Notes: generated from the letters alone by a model not told the origin. A DNA stretch of 64,000 bases from Fibrobacteria bacterium (GCA_025360005.1 JANYDA010000007.1:85895-149894), one strand, 5' to 3'; shown: positions 33,963 to 45,566, counted from the first letter of the stretch. Numbers and translations are program-made.

Positions 33963-34958
33963 ATGGAGATTGCCGCGCGGACCGCGAATTCCCTGCGTTG
34001 GGGCATCTTGGGGCCGGGAGGCGTAGCCCGCAAATTCGCGCGGGACCTGCTCTCGCTTGGCATCCAGGTTAGGGCCGTAGCCGGCAGGGACGCGTCGCGC
34101 AGCGCCGCCTTCGCCGCCGAGATGGGAATCCCCCAGTCACATGCCGGTTACCAAGAACTGGTGGACAGCCCGGATGTGGATGCGATCTATGTCGCGCTTC
34201 CCAACCACATGCACGCCGAATGGAGCATCCGCGCGGCGCGGGCGGGAAAGCACGTGCTATGCGAAAAACCCGCCGCCGTGGACCGGGCGGAATGCGAGGC
34301 CGTGATCAACGCCGTCGCCAAAGCCGGTGTGTTCTACATGGAAGGCTTCATGTACCGCTGCCATCCCGTCTGGGGCATGGTGGCCGCCTTGATCGAGGAC
34401 GGCCGGGTGGGCGAAGTGCGCGAACTGAAATCGTCCTTCTGCTACGACATGGGGTTCAAGCCGGACAACATCCGGCAAAGACGTGACGCTGTTGGCGGCG
34501 CGCTCACGGACGTGGGCTGCTATTGCCTTTCCTTCAGCCGCCTTATCGCGGGCGGTGAGCCCACCGGTTTTTCGGCCGAAGCGCGCCTGGGAGACGAAAC
34601 GCGCGTGGATGAATTCACCTCGGTCCGGCTGGTTTTCCCCGACGGCCTGCGCGCGGAGTTCCAATGCGCCCTGCGCGAAGCCCGTCCGCATGCGGCCGTC
34701 ATCATAGGCGATAGGGGCCGCATCGAGGTCCCCACGCCCTGGCATCCTTCCGGGGAAGGCGCTGAGGTGAAGCTGTTCCCGGCCGGAGACGAAGTGGAAG
34801 TCTACCGCGCCGGCGACGGATTGCCCTTGTTCGGCCGCGAGGCATTGCAGGTATCGGAATTCCTGCGCGCCAAGCAATGCCCGTCCATGACCTGGGAAGA
34901 TACCTTGGGCCAGGCCAAAGCCCTGGAGGCCTTGCGCCGGGCGGCGGGATTGCTGTGA
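33963..34958 (+). CDS. Gfo/Idh/MocA-family oxidoreductase
   Basis: 331 residues. N-terminal Rossmann domain with the GILGPGGVARKFARDL dinucleotide-binding loop (variant GxGxxA), AVAGRDASRSAAFAAE, DAIYVALPNHMHAEW and the family signature CEKPAA (the catalytic Lys). C-terminal alpha/beta domain with EGFMYRCHPVW. Enzymes of this family oxidise or isomerise sugars and polyols with NAD(P); the substrate is not evident. Alone, followed by a terminator. Convergent with the M16 peptidase gene. Confidence 0.92.
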   Translation: MEIAARTANSLRWGILGPGGVARKFARDLLSLGIQVRAVAGRDASRSAAFAAEMGIPQSHAGYQELVDSPDVDAIYVALPNHMHAEWSIRAARAGKHVLCEKPAAVDRAECEAVINAVAKAGVFYMEGFMYRCHPVWGMVAALIEDGRVGEVRELKSSFCYDMGFKPDNIRQRRDAVGGALTDVGCYCLSFSRLIAGGEPTGFSAEARLGDETRVDEFTSVRLVFPDGLRAEFQCALREARPHAAVIIGDRGRIEVPTPWHPSGEGAEVKLFPAGDEVEVYRAGDGLPLFGREALQVSEFLRAKQCPSMTWEDTLGQAKALEALRRAAGLL

Positions 34959-34963
34959 CGGCT

Positions 34964-34985
34964 TAACAGGGTGTTGAAAAAGTCC
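34964..34985 (+). repeat. second copy of the TAACAGGGTGTTG element
   Basis: A 22-base stretch matches the left arm of the 10274-10335 inverted repeat and its next bases with a single difference (A for G). Here the right arm is missing and a GC-rich hairpin takes its place. It begins five bases beyond the Gfo/Idh/MocA stop codon. Confidence 0.6.
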
Positions 34986-35012
34986 GGGGCCAGGCCCCGG
35001 TCTTTTCCGTTT
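34984..35012 (+). terminator. intrinsic terminator of the Gfo/Idh/MocA gene
   Basis: CCGGGGCC and GGCCCCGG (34984-35000, stem six to eight base pairs with a minimal loop) are followed by TCTTTTCCGTTTT. It lies between convergent genes. The T-run is broken, so strength is moderate. Confidence 0.65.
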
Positions 35013-35031
35013 TCATGCTCCGAAGGTCCGA

Positions 35032-36393
35032 TCAGAAATCCAGCATGCGCCCCAGCGACAGGTTGGTCTTCTTGGGTATGATGGCGGCGGAAGCCCAGCG
35101 TTCGGCGCGGAAGATATCCTTGATGGCCAGCTTCACGTCCGCGGAAGAAACCTGATCCAGGCGATGCAGGATCTTATCGATGCTTTCGCCTTTCTCCCCG
35201 TACATCATCTGCCGGGAGAGATTGGCCATGCGGGTGTTGCTGGATTCCAGACCCAGCAGAATGCTGCCGCGCAGGTTGGCCTTGGCGAAATCCATCTCGT
35301 CCCGGGTCAGCCCGTGTTTCTTGAGGAGGCCCAGCTGCTTGTTGATTTCCTTGACCGCCTTGCCCATGTCCTTGGGTTCGGTGGCGAACCCGATGGCGTA
35401 GACGCCGGCGTTGATCATGAAGTCCGGGCTGGAATAGATGGTATAGACCAATCCCAGCGCCTCGCGCACGCTCTGGAAAAGCTTGGAACTCATGCCGTCG
35501 CCCAAGATGGTATTGAGCAGCAATAAGGCGTAGCGATTGGGGTGGGCCCAGGCATAACCGGGGCCGCCCAGCAGCGCGGTGACCTGCTGCACGGGGCGCT
35601 TCTGGATCAGATGGCGCGGGTTATGTTTGGCGCCGGGACGCGGAGCGGCTTTGCGAACCATCGCTTCCGCGGCGGCAAGCGCGCTGCGGGCGGAACCGGC
35701 GCGCCCGCCGGTACCCGAAGCTTTGCGGGCCGGGATTTTTCCCAAGCCGAAAGCCTTGCGGGCGATGGCGACCACATCCTCATGAGAGACCCGGCCCACC
35801 GCGGTCACGAACACGGGCAAGGTGGCCGCCGCTTTGCGCTGATGATCCAACAGATGCTCGCGGGTCAGCCCGCGTACCGTCTTCTCGTCGCCGGCGATGG
35901 GGTAGCCCAGACTGTGCTCGTCGAAGAAGGCTTGCGAGAACAGGTCGTAGATGTAATCCTCGGGATTATCATTGCCGCCCTTGATCTCCTCGATGATAAC
36001 GTCTTTTTCCTTTTCCAATTCCGCCTTGTCGAAGGTGGATTCCAGTACCATCTCCAGCAACATGGACAGGCCGGAATTGACTTCCGTGTCCACCACCTTG
36101 GCGTAGAAGCAGGTTTGCTCTTTGGAGGTATAAGCGTTGATCTGGCCGCCGGTGGCCTCGAAGCATTTCACGATTTCCAGCGCGCCGTGCTTGGGCGTGC
36201 CCTTGAAGACCATATGCTCGAACAAATGGGCGAGTCCATTCGTTTTCGGGACTTCGTCCCGGCTTCCGATATCGAGATAAACGCCCAGGCTTGCCGAGCG
36301 GATGTTGGGTAGGGATTCCGTGGCCACCACCACGCCGTTTTCCAGGCGGGTGGTTTTGATGTCCATGGACAGTCCGGGATTTTTAGCAGGCAT
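35032..36393 (-). CDS. M16-family zinc peptidase (processing-peptidase-like)
   Basis: 453 residues from ATG 36393 (a GTG three codons upstream is possible). Inverted zinc motif HLFEH (in GLAHLFEHMVFKGT) with the distal Glu in EKEKDVIIEEI, and the paired C-terminal domain with RGSILLGLESSNTRM. An intact single M16 unit, as in the YmxG/PepR proteins commonly placed downstream of pnp. Ser/Ala/Gly-rich insert at about 215-245 between the halves. The rpsO-pnp-M16 order is conserved in many bacteria. Confidence 0.9.
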   Translation of the reverse strand: MPAKNPGLSMDIKTTRLENGVVVATESLPNIRSASLGVYLDIGSRDEVPKTNGLAHLFEHMVFKGTPKHGALEIVKCFEATGGQINAYTSKEQTCFYAKVVDTEVNSGLSMLLEMVLESTFDKAELEKEKDVIIEEIKGGNDNPEDYIYDLFSQAFFDEHSLGYPIAGDEKTVRGLTREHLLDHQRKAAATLPVFVTAVGRVSHEDVVAIARKAFGLGKIPARKASGTGGRAGSARSALAAAEAMVRKAAPRPGAKHNPRHLIQKRPVQQVTALLGGPGYAWAHPNRYALLLLNTILGDGMSSKLFQSVREALGLVYTIYSSPDFMINAGVYAIGFATEPKDMGKAVKEINKQLGLLKKHGLTRDEMDFAKANLRGSILLGLESSNTRMANLSRQMMYGEKGESIDKILHRLDQVSSADVKLAIKDIFRAERWASAAIIPKKTNLSLGRMLDF

Positions 36394-36460
36394 ACGGAAC
36401 ACCGGTCCGGGTAAAGGAATTGGGGTAGAGAGGCGTCGCTCTCGTCTGAGGGATCACGCC

Positions 36461-36541
36461 GGGCGCAGGGCGACGGGCGCAGGGCGTAAAATGCATAATG
36501 ACTCTCATTGTTCCTTGCATTTTACGCCATCGCCCGACGCC
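36461..36541. repeat. long imperfect palindrome between pnp and the M16 gene
   Basis: A perfect 13-base-pair stem (GGCGTAAAATGCA, 36483-36495, with 36516-36528) encloses 20 bases. The arms continue outward as an imperfect GC-rich stem to about 36468 and 36541. The left arm also holds a 12-base direct repeat, GGGCGCAGGGCG (36461-36472 and 36475-36486). It could slow ribonucleases or transcription between the two genes, or be a small mobile element. Confidence 0.65.
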
Positions 36542-36626
36542 GAAGCGCGGACACCCGACCGCGGCGCGCAGCGCCTTAGGCCATGGAACACGCCGTACGT
36601 CCGACGAACGGGGGACAGACCGAACC

Positions 36627-38708
<2,082 letters not shown>

Positions 38709-38789
38709 GGAATTTCTATGCTCCCGGGTAGCGCGGCCCTCGCCGCGCTCGGTTGGTTTTGGAGGGAAAAAAAGCGGAGAGAAGGATTA

Positions 38790-39062
38790 TCAGCGACGGA
38801 GATCAAGGGTCTTGATGAGGCCGCGATAGCCGTTCAAGTCCGTCTTCATCATGTAATTGAGGAGGCGGCGGCGGTAGGCGACCATGGTGGTCAGGCCGCG
38901 GCGGGAGTGCTTATCCTTCTTATGGATCTTAAGGTGCTCGGTGATCTCGGCGATGCGATGCGTTAGCAGGGCCACTTGGACTTTCGGGTTTCCGGAATCC
39001 TTCGGGGTCTTGCCGAAATCGCTGATGGTTTTCGCCGCAATTTCCTTGGTCATGGTTGCCAT
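38790..39062 (-). CDS. rpsO: 30S ribosomal protein S15
   Basis: 90 residues from ATG 39062; an ATG three codons downstream would give 87. Conserved S15 core: DSGNPKVQVALLTHRIAEITEHLKIHKKDKHSRRGL (in parts) and RRRLLNYMMK. It binds 16S rRNA helix 22 early in assembly. The region upstream (39063-39343, about 280 bases, GC hairpins near 39235-39330) should hold its promoter or leader; no S15-type pseudoknot was confidently drawn. Confidence 0.98.
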   Translation of the reverse strand: MATMTKEIAAKTISDFGKTPKDSGNPKVQVALLTHRIAEITEHLKIHKKDKHSRRGLTTMVAYRRRLLNYMMKTDLNGYRGLIKTLDLRR

Positions 39063-39343
39063 AATGCTTCGTCTTTCTGCTTCTTTTTACTAATCGAAAT
39101 CTGTTCTGAATTTTCTCTATCGAATTGCCACTCTATTGTCATCTTGCAAACTTTGCAAACACATAAACGGACCGGCCCTTACTTGAGGGGAGCCTATTTA
39201 AGAGGTGTGGAATAATAGCTTTACGCGGCCGGTTTGGCCATTTTTTTCCGGCTATCCGGGAGGATTTCCGGCCCAGTCCCGGAATTTGCCGGGATTTGGA
39301 GAACGCTTCCGGGTCGAATCGAACCGGAAAGCGCGCTGCATTC

Positions 39344-39469
39344 TTACCAAAGCCAGGACGTGGTAGGCATAAATAAGCCGGCCACCAGGAGCACCAGCAC
39401 CACCACCATACCCACTATCATCAAAGGCACGATGAAGCTTTTTTCCTCATCCGCTAATCCGTTATCCAT
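39344..39469 (-). CDS. 41-residue single-helix membrane protein
   Basis: ATG 39469 has AAAGGA six bases upstream; the frame runs further upstream to 39562 but that part lacks a ribosome site and looks non-coding. A soluble acidic start (MDNGLADEEKS) is followed by one hydrophobic helix (FIVPLMIVGMVVVLVLLVAGLF) and a short aromatic end (TTSWLW). Sits between ribF and rpsO, same strand. Function unknown; the clear start and helix make it likely to be real. Confidence 0.6.
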   Translation of the reverse strand: MDNGLADEEKSFIVPLMIVGMVVVLVLLVAGLFMPTTSWLW

Positions 39470-39668
39470 TTTGTTTCCTTTCTCCGCGCGGCTTTCCCTA
39501 CCATCCCTGCCCACTTTTGCAGGTTCCGGCCCCTCGGGTTTATCCTCGCGTCGTGGGTTCAAATATATTCTTTATCCCGGGCAATCCTCTCCTGGGACCC
39601 CGTTAATGCGGGATTTTCTTGACCTCAATTTGACAAGTTGAAGAGCGCTGGGGTTATTTGAGGGCGGA

Positions 39669-40634
39669 TTAGGGGCGATTCAGGATCAGACGGGTTTGCG
39701 CGATATCCTTTTCCACCTGGGCGCGGAGCTCTGCGACCGACGGGAATTTGCGTTCCGGCCTGACATGGAACAAAAGGCCGAACTCCACCACCTCGTCATA
39801 AATATCCTGATCGAAATCGAGCAAGTGGACTTCGATTTTCAAGGCTTCTCCGCCGAAGGTGGGATGCTTGCCGATGTTGGCGATGGCGGAAACCTCCCGT
39901 CCCCGCACCCGGGCCTCGCCTCCGTAAACTCCCAGCGCGACCATGGCCTTGAAGGCATAGCCCGGGTCCAGATTGGCGGTGGGGAACCCCAATCCCCGGC
40001 CCCGGCCATCCCCGCGTACCACCTTTCCGGAATAGCTGAAGGGCCGGCCCAAGAGGCGATTGGCCGCTTCGATGCGCGCGTTTTCCAAATGGATGCGGAT
40101 GGCGGACGAACTGATCACTTCCGCGTCCAATTGGAACGGCTCCAGAATGAGCACATCCCGGCGCGGATCCTGGACATGCATTTGCAGCAACGCCGCGTCA
40201 CCGCGCGCGCCTTTGCCGAAACGGTGATCATGTCCCAGCAAAAAGCGGCGGCCCTGCAGCCTGTCCTTGAGGAAGCCTTCGATGAAGTCCTCGGCTTCCA
40301 GTTCCGCCAGATCCCGGGTAAAGGCCAAAGGGATCACTTCCACCGGCCACTGCTTGAGCAAGGCCAGCTTTTCCCAGGGCGTGGTCAGCAGGGAAGGCTT
40401 CGCCTGCGGCTGAAAAAAGTAACGCGGATGGGGTTCAAAGGTGACCAGCACCGGAGCCAATCCGGACGCGGCGCTTTCTTTGACGAGCGATTCCAGGATT
40501 TGGCGATGGCCCAGATGGACACCGTCGAAATTGCCCAACGCGACGATGCAGGGATCCTGCCGTCTCACTTCCGTCCACGCCACGGACTTGGCCGCGAGCG
40601 CGTTCAGGCCTTCGCCAGCACTTTCCTGGGACAT
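39669..40634 (-). CDS. ribF: bifunctional riboflavin kinase/FAD synthetase
   Basis: 321 residues from ATG 40634, overlapping the end of truB by 31 bases. N-terminal nucleotidyltransferase part with VALGNFDGVHLGH, FEPHPRYFF and LLGHDHRFGKGARGD; C-terminal flavokinase part with GRPFSYSGKVVRGDGRGRGLGFPTANL. It makes FMN and FAD from riboflavin in the cytoplasm. The longer frame to 40814 is truB shadow. Confidence 0.96.
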   Translation of the reverse strand: MSQESAGEGLNALAAKSVAWTEVRRQDPCIVALGNFDGVHLGHRQILESLVKESAASGLAPVLVTFEPHPRYFFQPQAKPSLLTTPWEKLALLKQWPVEVIPLAFTRDLAELEAEDFIEGFLKDRLQGRRFLLGHDHRFGKGARGDAALLQMHVQDPRRDVLILEPFQLDAEVISSSAIRIHLENARIEAANRLLGRPFSYSGKVVRGDGRGRGLGFPTANLDPGYAFKAMVALGVYGGEARVRGREVSAIANIGKHPTFGGEALKIEVHLLDFDQDIYDEVVEFGLLFHVRPERKFPSVAELRAQVEKDIAQTRLILNRP

Positions 40635-41548
40635 AACATGCCTTGGTCGGACAGGGTGGCGATGGCGAGCAGGCGGCCTTGGCCGTCGAGGGCGCGGTAT
40701 TCCCGCTCCGGACCCGCATCCGCGGATGCCTCCCCGGGAAGCTGCGCGGAAAGTTCCGGCAGGGAAAGCGATTCCGGACGGCATGCCTGGCCGTTGAGGA
40801 AGCGCGCTACCCAATCGGCCGGGACCAGGGCCCGCGGCAAATGCGCCACGGCGGTCTCCAGCGGCAGCAGGGCACCCGGGACCAAGGCTTCTTCCGGCAC
40901 GGCGGCCTCCACGCGGAAAGGACCGATTGCCAGCCGACGTATCTTGTCGGTTACTGCGCCGCAGCCGAGCGCCTGGCCCAGGTCATGGACCAGCGAGCGC
41001 ACATAGGTGCCTTTGGAACACGTCATTTCGAATTCCGCCAGCGCGGCTTCGGAGTCCTTCGACAAGGATGCGAGCCGCAGCCGGTGGATGGTGACTTCGC
41101 GGGAGGTAAGGGTCACGGTCTCTCCCGCGCGCACGCGATCGCAGGCGCGTTCCCCGTCGATCTTGATGGCCGAATAAACCGGCGGAGTCTGGCGGATACG
41201 GCCGCGGAAAGGCTCCAACGCCTTCTCAATGCGGGCGGTATCCAAGTCTTGCGCGGAGGCGGTACCGGCGAACGGTTCTACCGCGCCTTCCATGTCGTAG
41301 GAGTCTGAGACGAAGCCGAAGCGGGCCTGGAAGGAATAGGTCTTGGCCATGCCTTCCATGTATTCCAAAACCCGCGTTGCCGATCCGATGCCGATCAGCA
41401 GCAGACCGGAAGCGGCCGGATCCAAGGTACCGGCATGGCCGATTTTGGTTTTGGGGAAGAGTCGCTTGACGGGCCGCAGGGCTTGGAAGGAGGAAACGCC
41501 CCGGGGCTTGTCCAGGAGCAGCACTCCCCCGGGCATGGCCTCATTCAT
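40604..41548 (-). CDS. truB: tRNA pseudouridine-55 synthase
   Basis: 314 residues. KPRGVSSFQAL, the catalytic-Asp motif GHAGTLDPAASGLL, YSFQARFG and RQTPPVYSAIKIDGERACDRVRAG are TruB hallmarks, and a C-terminal PUA-like part is present. It forms pseudouridine 55 in the T-loop of tRNA. Start overlaps the rbfA end by eight bases and its end overlaps ribF, so the three are tightly coupled. Confidence 0.97.
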   Translation of the reverse strand: MNEAMPGGVLLLDKPRGVSSFQALRPVKRLFPKTKIGHAGTLDPAASGLLLIGIGSATRVLEYMEGMAKTYSFQARFGFVSDSYDMEGAVEPFAGTASAQDLDTARIEKALEPFRGRIRQTPPVYSAIKIDGERACDRVRAGETVTLTSREVTIHRLRLASLSKDSEAALAEFEMTCSKGTYVRSLVHDLGQALGCGAVTDKIRRLAIGPFRVEAAVPEEALVPGALLPLETAVAHLPRALVPADWVARFLNGQACRPESLSLPELSAQLPGEASADAGPEREYRALDGQGRLLAIATLSDQGMLCPRKVLAKA

Positions 41549-41909
41549 CTTCGGATTCGGGAGCCTTCGGTTTGATCTTGATTTCGTTGAGGATCTCGTT
41601 GATGCGGAACCCGTGCTCCAGGTTCTTATCCTCCACGAAGGTCAGGCGCGGGACGGTGCGCATCTTCATCACCTTGGCCAGATGCGTGCGCAGGTAGGAC
41701 GCGCTATGGCTCAGGCCCGCCATGGAATCGCGCTTTTCCTTGTCGCTGCCCATGATGGAGACGTGCACCTTGGCGAACGCCATATCCGTGGTGACTTCCA
41801 CCCGCGACACGGTGACGAAGCCGATGCGCACGTCGGTCAATTCTTTAAGGATAACGTCACCGATCTCACGTTGGATGAGATGGGCGACTCTTTCGGTTCT
41901 ACGGGACAT
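41541..41909 (-). CDS. rbfA: ribosome-binding factor A
   Basis: 122 residues, normal length, with a KH-like fold: RVAHLIQREIGDVILKEL, VTVSRVEVTTDMAFAKVHVSI, LSHSASYLRTHLAKVMKMRTVPRLTFVED. Aids late 30S maturation. Between infB and truB as in most bacteria. 174 bases separate it from infB, filled by an AT-rich inverted repeat (see 41931-42075). Confidence 0.96.
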   Translation of the reverse strand: MSRRTERVAHLIQREIGDVILKELTDVRIGFVTVSRVEVTTDMAFAKVHVSIMGSDKEKRDSMAGLSHSASYLRTHLAKVMKMRTVPRLTFVEDKNLEHGFRINEILNEIKIKPKAPESEDE

Positions 41910-41930
41910 GTTCGCTGGGTCTTCTGGTTA

Positions 41931-42075
41931 GAATGCAAAATTCAAAGTGCAAAATTGAAGAAAAGCCTTTTGGCAATCGGCGTTAAACGGAAGGAGTGGA
42001 TCCCCAACCCTGCGCGGGCCGGCAGGGGATCCCCTCTTCATTTTGCGCTTTGCACTTTGCCTTTTGCACTTTAAC
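41931..42075. repeat. AT-rich inverted repeat in the infB-rbfA gap
   Basis: The left arm (41931-41960, with GCAAAATTCAAAGTGCAAAA) is a near reverse complement of the right arm (42036-42071, with CTTCATTTTGCGCTTTGCA). The 75 bases between hold a smaller GC-rich stem around GGATCC...GGATCC (41998-42033). The same TTTTGCA/TGCAAAA theme recurs at 60501-60658. Likely a small dispersed element. Confidence 0.6.
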
Positions 42076-42083
42076 TTCTCTCG

Positions 42084-45000
42084 TTACGCCTTCGCGGCCG
42101 AAAGCTTCCTCGCCACTTCAACCTTGCGGAAGAACGCGATGATGTCCCCTTCCATGGGCTCCTTGATGCCGTCCAGGCCGATGCCGCATTCGAAGCCGGC
42201 CTTGACCGACCGCGCATCGTCCTTTTCGCGCTTCAGGGAGATCACCTTGGCCTCGCCCACTTCGATGCCGTTGCGGTAGACGCGCGCCTTGAGGTCGCGT
42301 TCCACCACACCGCTCTGGACGCGGCAACCAGTGATGAGCCCGACCTTGGGGATGCGGAAGATCTTGAGGATCTCGGCTTCGCCGGCCACCTCTTCCTTGA
42401 TCTCCGGGGTCAGCATGCCTTCCATGGCCTTCTTGATTTCGTCCACAACCTCATAGATGATGCGGTAGTTGTTGATGGTGACGCCTTCCACCTCCGCCAA
42501 TTGGCGGACGGCTTCGGACGGGAGCACGTGGAAGGCGATGATGAGGGCTTCGGAAGCCGCGGCCAGGTGAATGTCCGCGTCCTTGACGGCGCCGACGCCC
42601 TTGGAAATCACGTTGACGCGCACTTCCTTGGTCGAGAGCTTTTCCAGGGCCGCCGAAATGGCTTCCACGGATCCGTCCACGTCCGCCTTGATGATGACCT
42701 TGAGCTCGTGGAACTCGCCGGACTTGATTTGATCGTACAGCTGATCGAGCGTGATATGGCGCTTCTGGCGCATCTCGCGTTCCTTGGCCGCGCGGCGGCG
42801 GCGGGTGGCGATTTCGCGCGCTTCGCGTTCGTCGCCCACCACTACGAAGGAGTCGCCCGCTTGCGGCGCGCCTTCCAGGCCAAGCACCTGCACGGGAGTG
42901 GACGGACCGGCATTGTCCCGGTTCTTGCCGCGTTCATCGAGCAGGGCGCGCACCTTGCCGGCGAAGGTGCCGGTCACGAACACGTCGCCCACGTTGAGGG
43001 TTCCGTTCTCCACCAGGATGGTGGCCACGGCACCTTTGCCCTTGTCCAGGCGGGATTCGATGACCACGCCCACGGCGGGACGGTTGGGATTGGCCTTGAG
43101 CTCCAGCACTTCCGCTTCCAGGGCCAAAGTCTCCAGCAGCTTGTCCATGCCCGCGCCGCTGCGCGCGGATACTTCCACGCATGCGTACTTGCCGCCCCAC
43201 TGTTCCACTTCCACGCCGGCTTCCGCCAGCTGGGATTTGATCTTGTCGGGGTTGGCGGTGGCCAAATCGATCTTGTTGATGGCCACGACGATTTGGCAAT
43301 TGGCGTTCTTGGCCAGCGAAATCGCTTCCTTGGTCTGCGGCATGACCATGCTGTCGGCTGCGACCACCAGGAGCACCACGTCCGTAATATCGGCGCCGCG
43401 CGAACGCATGGCCGAGAAGGCTTCATGGCCCGGCGTATCCAGGAAGCACACCGGCCCATGGGCCGTGTTCACCTGATAGGCGCCGATATGCTGGGTGATG
43501 CCTCCGGACTCGCCCGCGAAGACGTTGGTCTTACGGATATAATCCAGGATGGAGGTCTTCCCATGATCGACGTGTCCCATGACGGTGATGATGGGAGCGC
43601 GCGTGACCAGGCTTTCGGCCGTGTCTTCCACTTGCTGATCCATCAAGGCATCCTGGGCGTATTCGTCCATCAAATGCGCTTCATACCCGAATTCGTCGGC
43701 GATGAGGGCGATGGTCTCGTGATCCAGGCGCTGGTTGATGGTCACCATCATGCCCATTTCCATGCACTTGGCTATTACCTGCGCGGGCATGGCGTTCATC
43801 AAACCGGCCAATTCTCCGATGGTGACGAATTCTCCCACGTTGAGGACGCGCTTCTCGCCGGCCTGGACCTCTTCCTCGTCCCGGCGGCCTTTCATCTTGG
43901 ACTTGCCGCCCTTGGAAAGGCTGGCCATCACCTTGGTGACGTTGTTGCGCGCTTCCAGCAGTTCGGCTTCGATCTGCTCCTTGGTCTTGCGTTTATGGCC
44001 CCCGCGGGAACGGTTCTGCTGTTGGGGGACGAAGGTGCCGCGTTCGCGTTCCTTTTCCTTTTCCTTTTCTTTTTCCTTGTCCAGTCCGCGGCGTCCATCC
44101 TTGCCGGTGAGGCCGGCGAGCGTATTGACGATGCCGGCTTCCTGGGCGCGTTGGGCATAGACGTCGCGAGGCTGATTGAAACCCCCGGGTCCGGCGCCCG
44201 GGCCGCCGGGTCCACGGTTATAGCCGCCGGGACCGCCCGGACCACCGGGACCACGATTCTGATAGCCGCCTTGGCCGCCCTGATAGCCGCCGCCGGGACC
44301 GCCCGGACCGCCGGGGCCACGATTCTGATAGCCACCTTGGCCGCCTTGATAGCCGCCACCGCCGCCGGGACCGCCGGGGCCGCGATTGTATCCGCCTTGA
44401 TAGCCGCCGGGGCCACCCTGGCCACCCTGATAGCCGCCGCCAGGGCCGCCGGGACCGCGATTGTATCCGCCTTGATAACCGCCGCCGCCGGGACCTCCAG
44501 GGCCGCCGGGACCGCGATTGTATCCGCCTTGGTAGCCGCCGGGCGCGCCGGGGCCGCCCGCTTGGCGATTGAGGCTGCCGGAATAGCCTTGATGGCGTTC
44601 TTCACGGCTACGGGCGCGTGCCATGCTCTCCGCTTTCGCCTTGGCGATGCGGGCCATGAGATTCGCGTCCGGTTTTTCCACCGACACTTTCAACTCCGCA
44701 TGCAGGCTGCGGGCCTTGGCCTCCGCATCCGCGGGAGTGTTGATGGCGGGAAGTTTCACTTCCGCCGGTTTGTCTTCCACGGGAGCCACGGCAGGAGCGG
44801 TCGCCACCGGGGCTGCGGATACGGACGCTTCCATCTTGGCGACGGGAGCCGCGACCGCAACGGGGGCGGGCTCGGCTTTACGTTCCGAAGGGCGTTCGAT
44901 GATGGTGGTGTTGACTGCCGCCTGAACGGGAGCGGGACGCGCTTCCGCTACATGGACGGGAGCCGCTTCCGGGGCAGGACGGACGATTTCCGTGGGACGC

Positions 45001-45413
45001 GATATGGTCGCCTCGTGCTGGGCTTGGCGGGCTTCCGGATGATAGACGGGAGTCTCTTCCCGGGACGCGTAGATCGGTTCGGCCGGACGCGCGGGAGCTT
45101 CCGCGGACACCATGGCTATGGGTTGCGGTGCGGGCTTGGGAGTGGGCGGCGGCGGCGGCGGAGTGGGAGGCGTCTTCTTCAGAACGGCCTTCATGGGAAT
45201 CTTCTTCCCGGCCTTAATGAGCGCGTCCTTCTCGATCCGATCTTTTTCCGCAACGATCAACGGCTTCACCTTAAGGAAGCTGGGCTGGTCGATCATGGCG
45301 GCCGAGGACTTCACGTCCACGCCCACGTCCTTCAAGAGCTTTACCAGCAGATCGCTGGAGATCTCGTAGGTCTTGGCGAGCGAGGATATTCTTTTCTTGG
45401 TAACATCGGTCAT
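42084..45413 (-). CDS. infB: translation initiation factor IF-2 with long Gly-rich N-terminal tract
   Basis: 1109 residues. An N-terminal IF2N-type helical domain (1-55), an Ala/Pro/Glu/Val-rich region (60-270), then at about 276-416 a tract of [12 protein letters not shown] and YQNRGPGG units, and a Lys/Glu/Arg stretch (about 435-480). Second IF2N at about 530-580. The GTPase domain starts near 605 with [17 protein letters not shown] and NKIDL, followed by the EF-Tu-like domain II, domain III and the fMet-tRNA-binding C domain. Length and N-terminal disorder are larger than in E. coli. It brings initiator tRNA to the 30S subunit. Confidence 0.98.
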   Translation of the reverse strand: MTDVTKKRISSLAKTYEISSDLLVKLLKDVGVDVKSSAAMIDQPSFLKVKPLIVAEKDRIEKDALIKAGKKIPMKAVLKKTPPTPPPPPPTPKPAPQPIAMVSAEAPARPAEPIYASREETPVYHPEARQAQHEATISRPTEIVRPAPEAAPVHVAEARPAPVQAAVNTTIIERPSERKAEPAPVAVAAPVAKMEASVSAAPVATAPAVAPVEDKPAEVKLPAINTPADAEAKARSLHAELKVSVEKPDANLMARIAKAKAESMARARSREERHQGYSGSLNRQAGGPGAPGGYQGGYNRGPGGPGGPGGGGYQGGYNRGPGGPGGGYQGGQGGPGGYQGGYNRGPGGPGGGGGYQGGQGGYQNRGPGGPGGPGGGYQGGQGGYQNRGPGGPGGPGGYNRGPGGPGAGPGGFNQPRDVYAQRAQEAGIVNTLAGLTGKDGRRGLDKEKEKEKEKERERGTFVPQQQNRSRGGHKRKTKEQIEAELLEARNNVTKVMASLSKGGKSKMKGRRDEEEVQAGEKRVLNVGEFVTIGELAGLMNAMPAQVIAKCMEMGMMVTINQRLDHETIALIADEFGYEAHLMDEYAQDALMDQQVEDTAESLVTRAPIITVMGHVDHGKTSILDYIRKTNVFAGESGGITQHIGAYQVNTAHGPVCFLDTPGHEAFSAMRSRGADITDVVLLVVAADSMVMPQTKEAISLAKNANCQIVVAINKIDLATANPDKIKSQLAEAGVEVEQWGGKYACVEVSARSGAGMDKLLETLALEAEVLELKANPNRPAVGVVIESRLDKGKGAVATILVENGTLNVGDVFVTGTFAGKVRALLDERGKNRDNAGPSTPVQVLGLEGAPQAGDSFVVVGDEREAREIATRRRRAAKEREMRQKRHITLDQLYDQIKSGEFHELKVIIKADVDGSVEAISAALEKLSTKEVRVNVISKGVGAVKDADIHLAAASEALIIAFHVLPSEAVRQLAEVEGVTINNYRIIYEVVDEIKKAMEGMLTPEIKEEVAGEAEILKIFRIPKVGLITGCRVQSGVVERDLKARVYRNGIEVGEAKVISLKREKDDARSVKAGFECGIGLDGIKEPMEGDIIAFFRKVEVARKLSAAKA

Positions 45414-45472
45414 AATTTCGTTTCCACTCTGGGCTCGCGCCCTGCGTATTCCAAGTTTGGCTCGTCGCTAAA

Positions 45473-45566
45473 GAGTTCGCTGCGCGAACTCCCCGCTCCT
45501 CGCTGGGCGCGGAAGCCGCGCCTTCGAGTTTGCTGACGCAAACTCAATGCTTCTTCGCTTAGCATT
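45473..45566. repeat. three consecutive hairpins between nusA and infB
   Basis: GAGTTCGC/GCGAACTC (45473-45491, 3-base loop), GAGTTTGC/GCAAACTC (45526-45545, 4-base loop) and AATGCT/AGCATT (45546-45566). The second has the same stem as the hairpin at 63081-63099. They fill most of the 157-base gap in an otherwise compact operon. Possible processing signals or copies of a short palindromic repeat. Confidence 0.6.

Noticed and set aside
39063..39343. An S15 autoregulatory leader or other riboswitch upstream of rpsO
   Set aside because: Several GC-rich hairpins exist, but no pseudoknot or known RNA class could be drawn with confidence.
44165..44590. Short GC-rich tandem repeats considered as a CRISPR or minisatellite
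   Set aside because: They are in frame and encode the Gly-rich tract of IF-2; there are no cas genes.
42501..45536. A 1011-codon open frame on the plus strand opposite infB
   Set aside because: It is the antisense shadow of the GC-rich infB gene; its peptide is low complexity and unlike any family.
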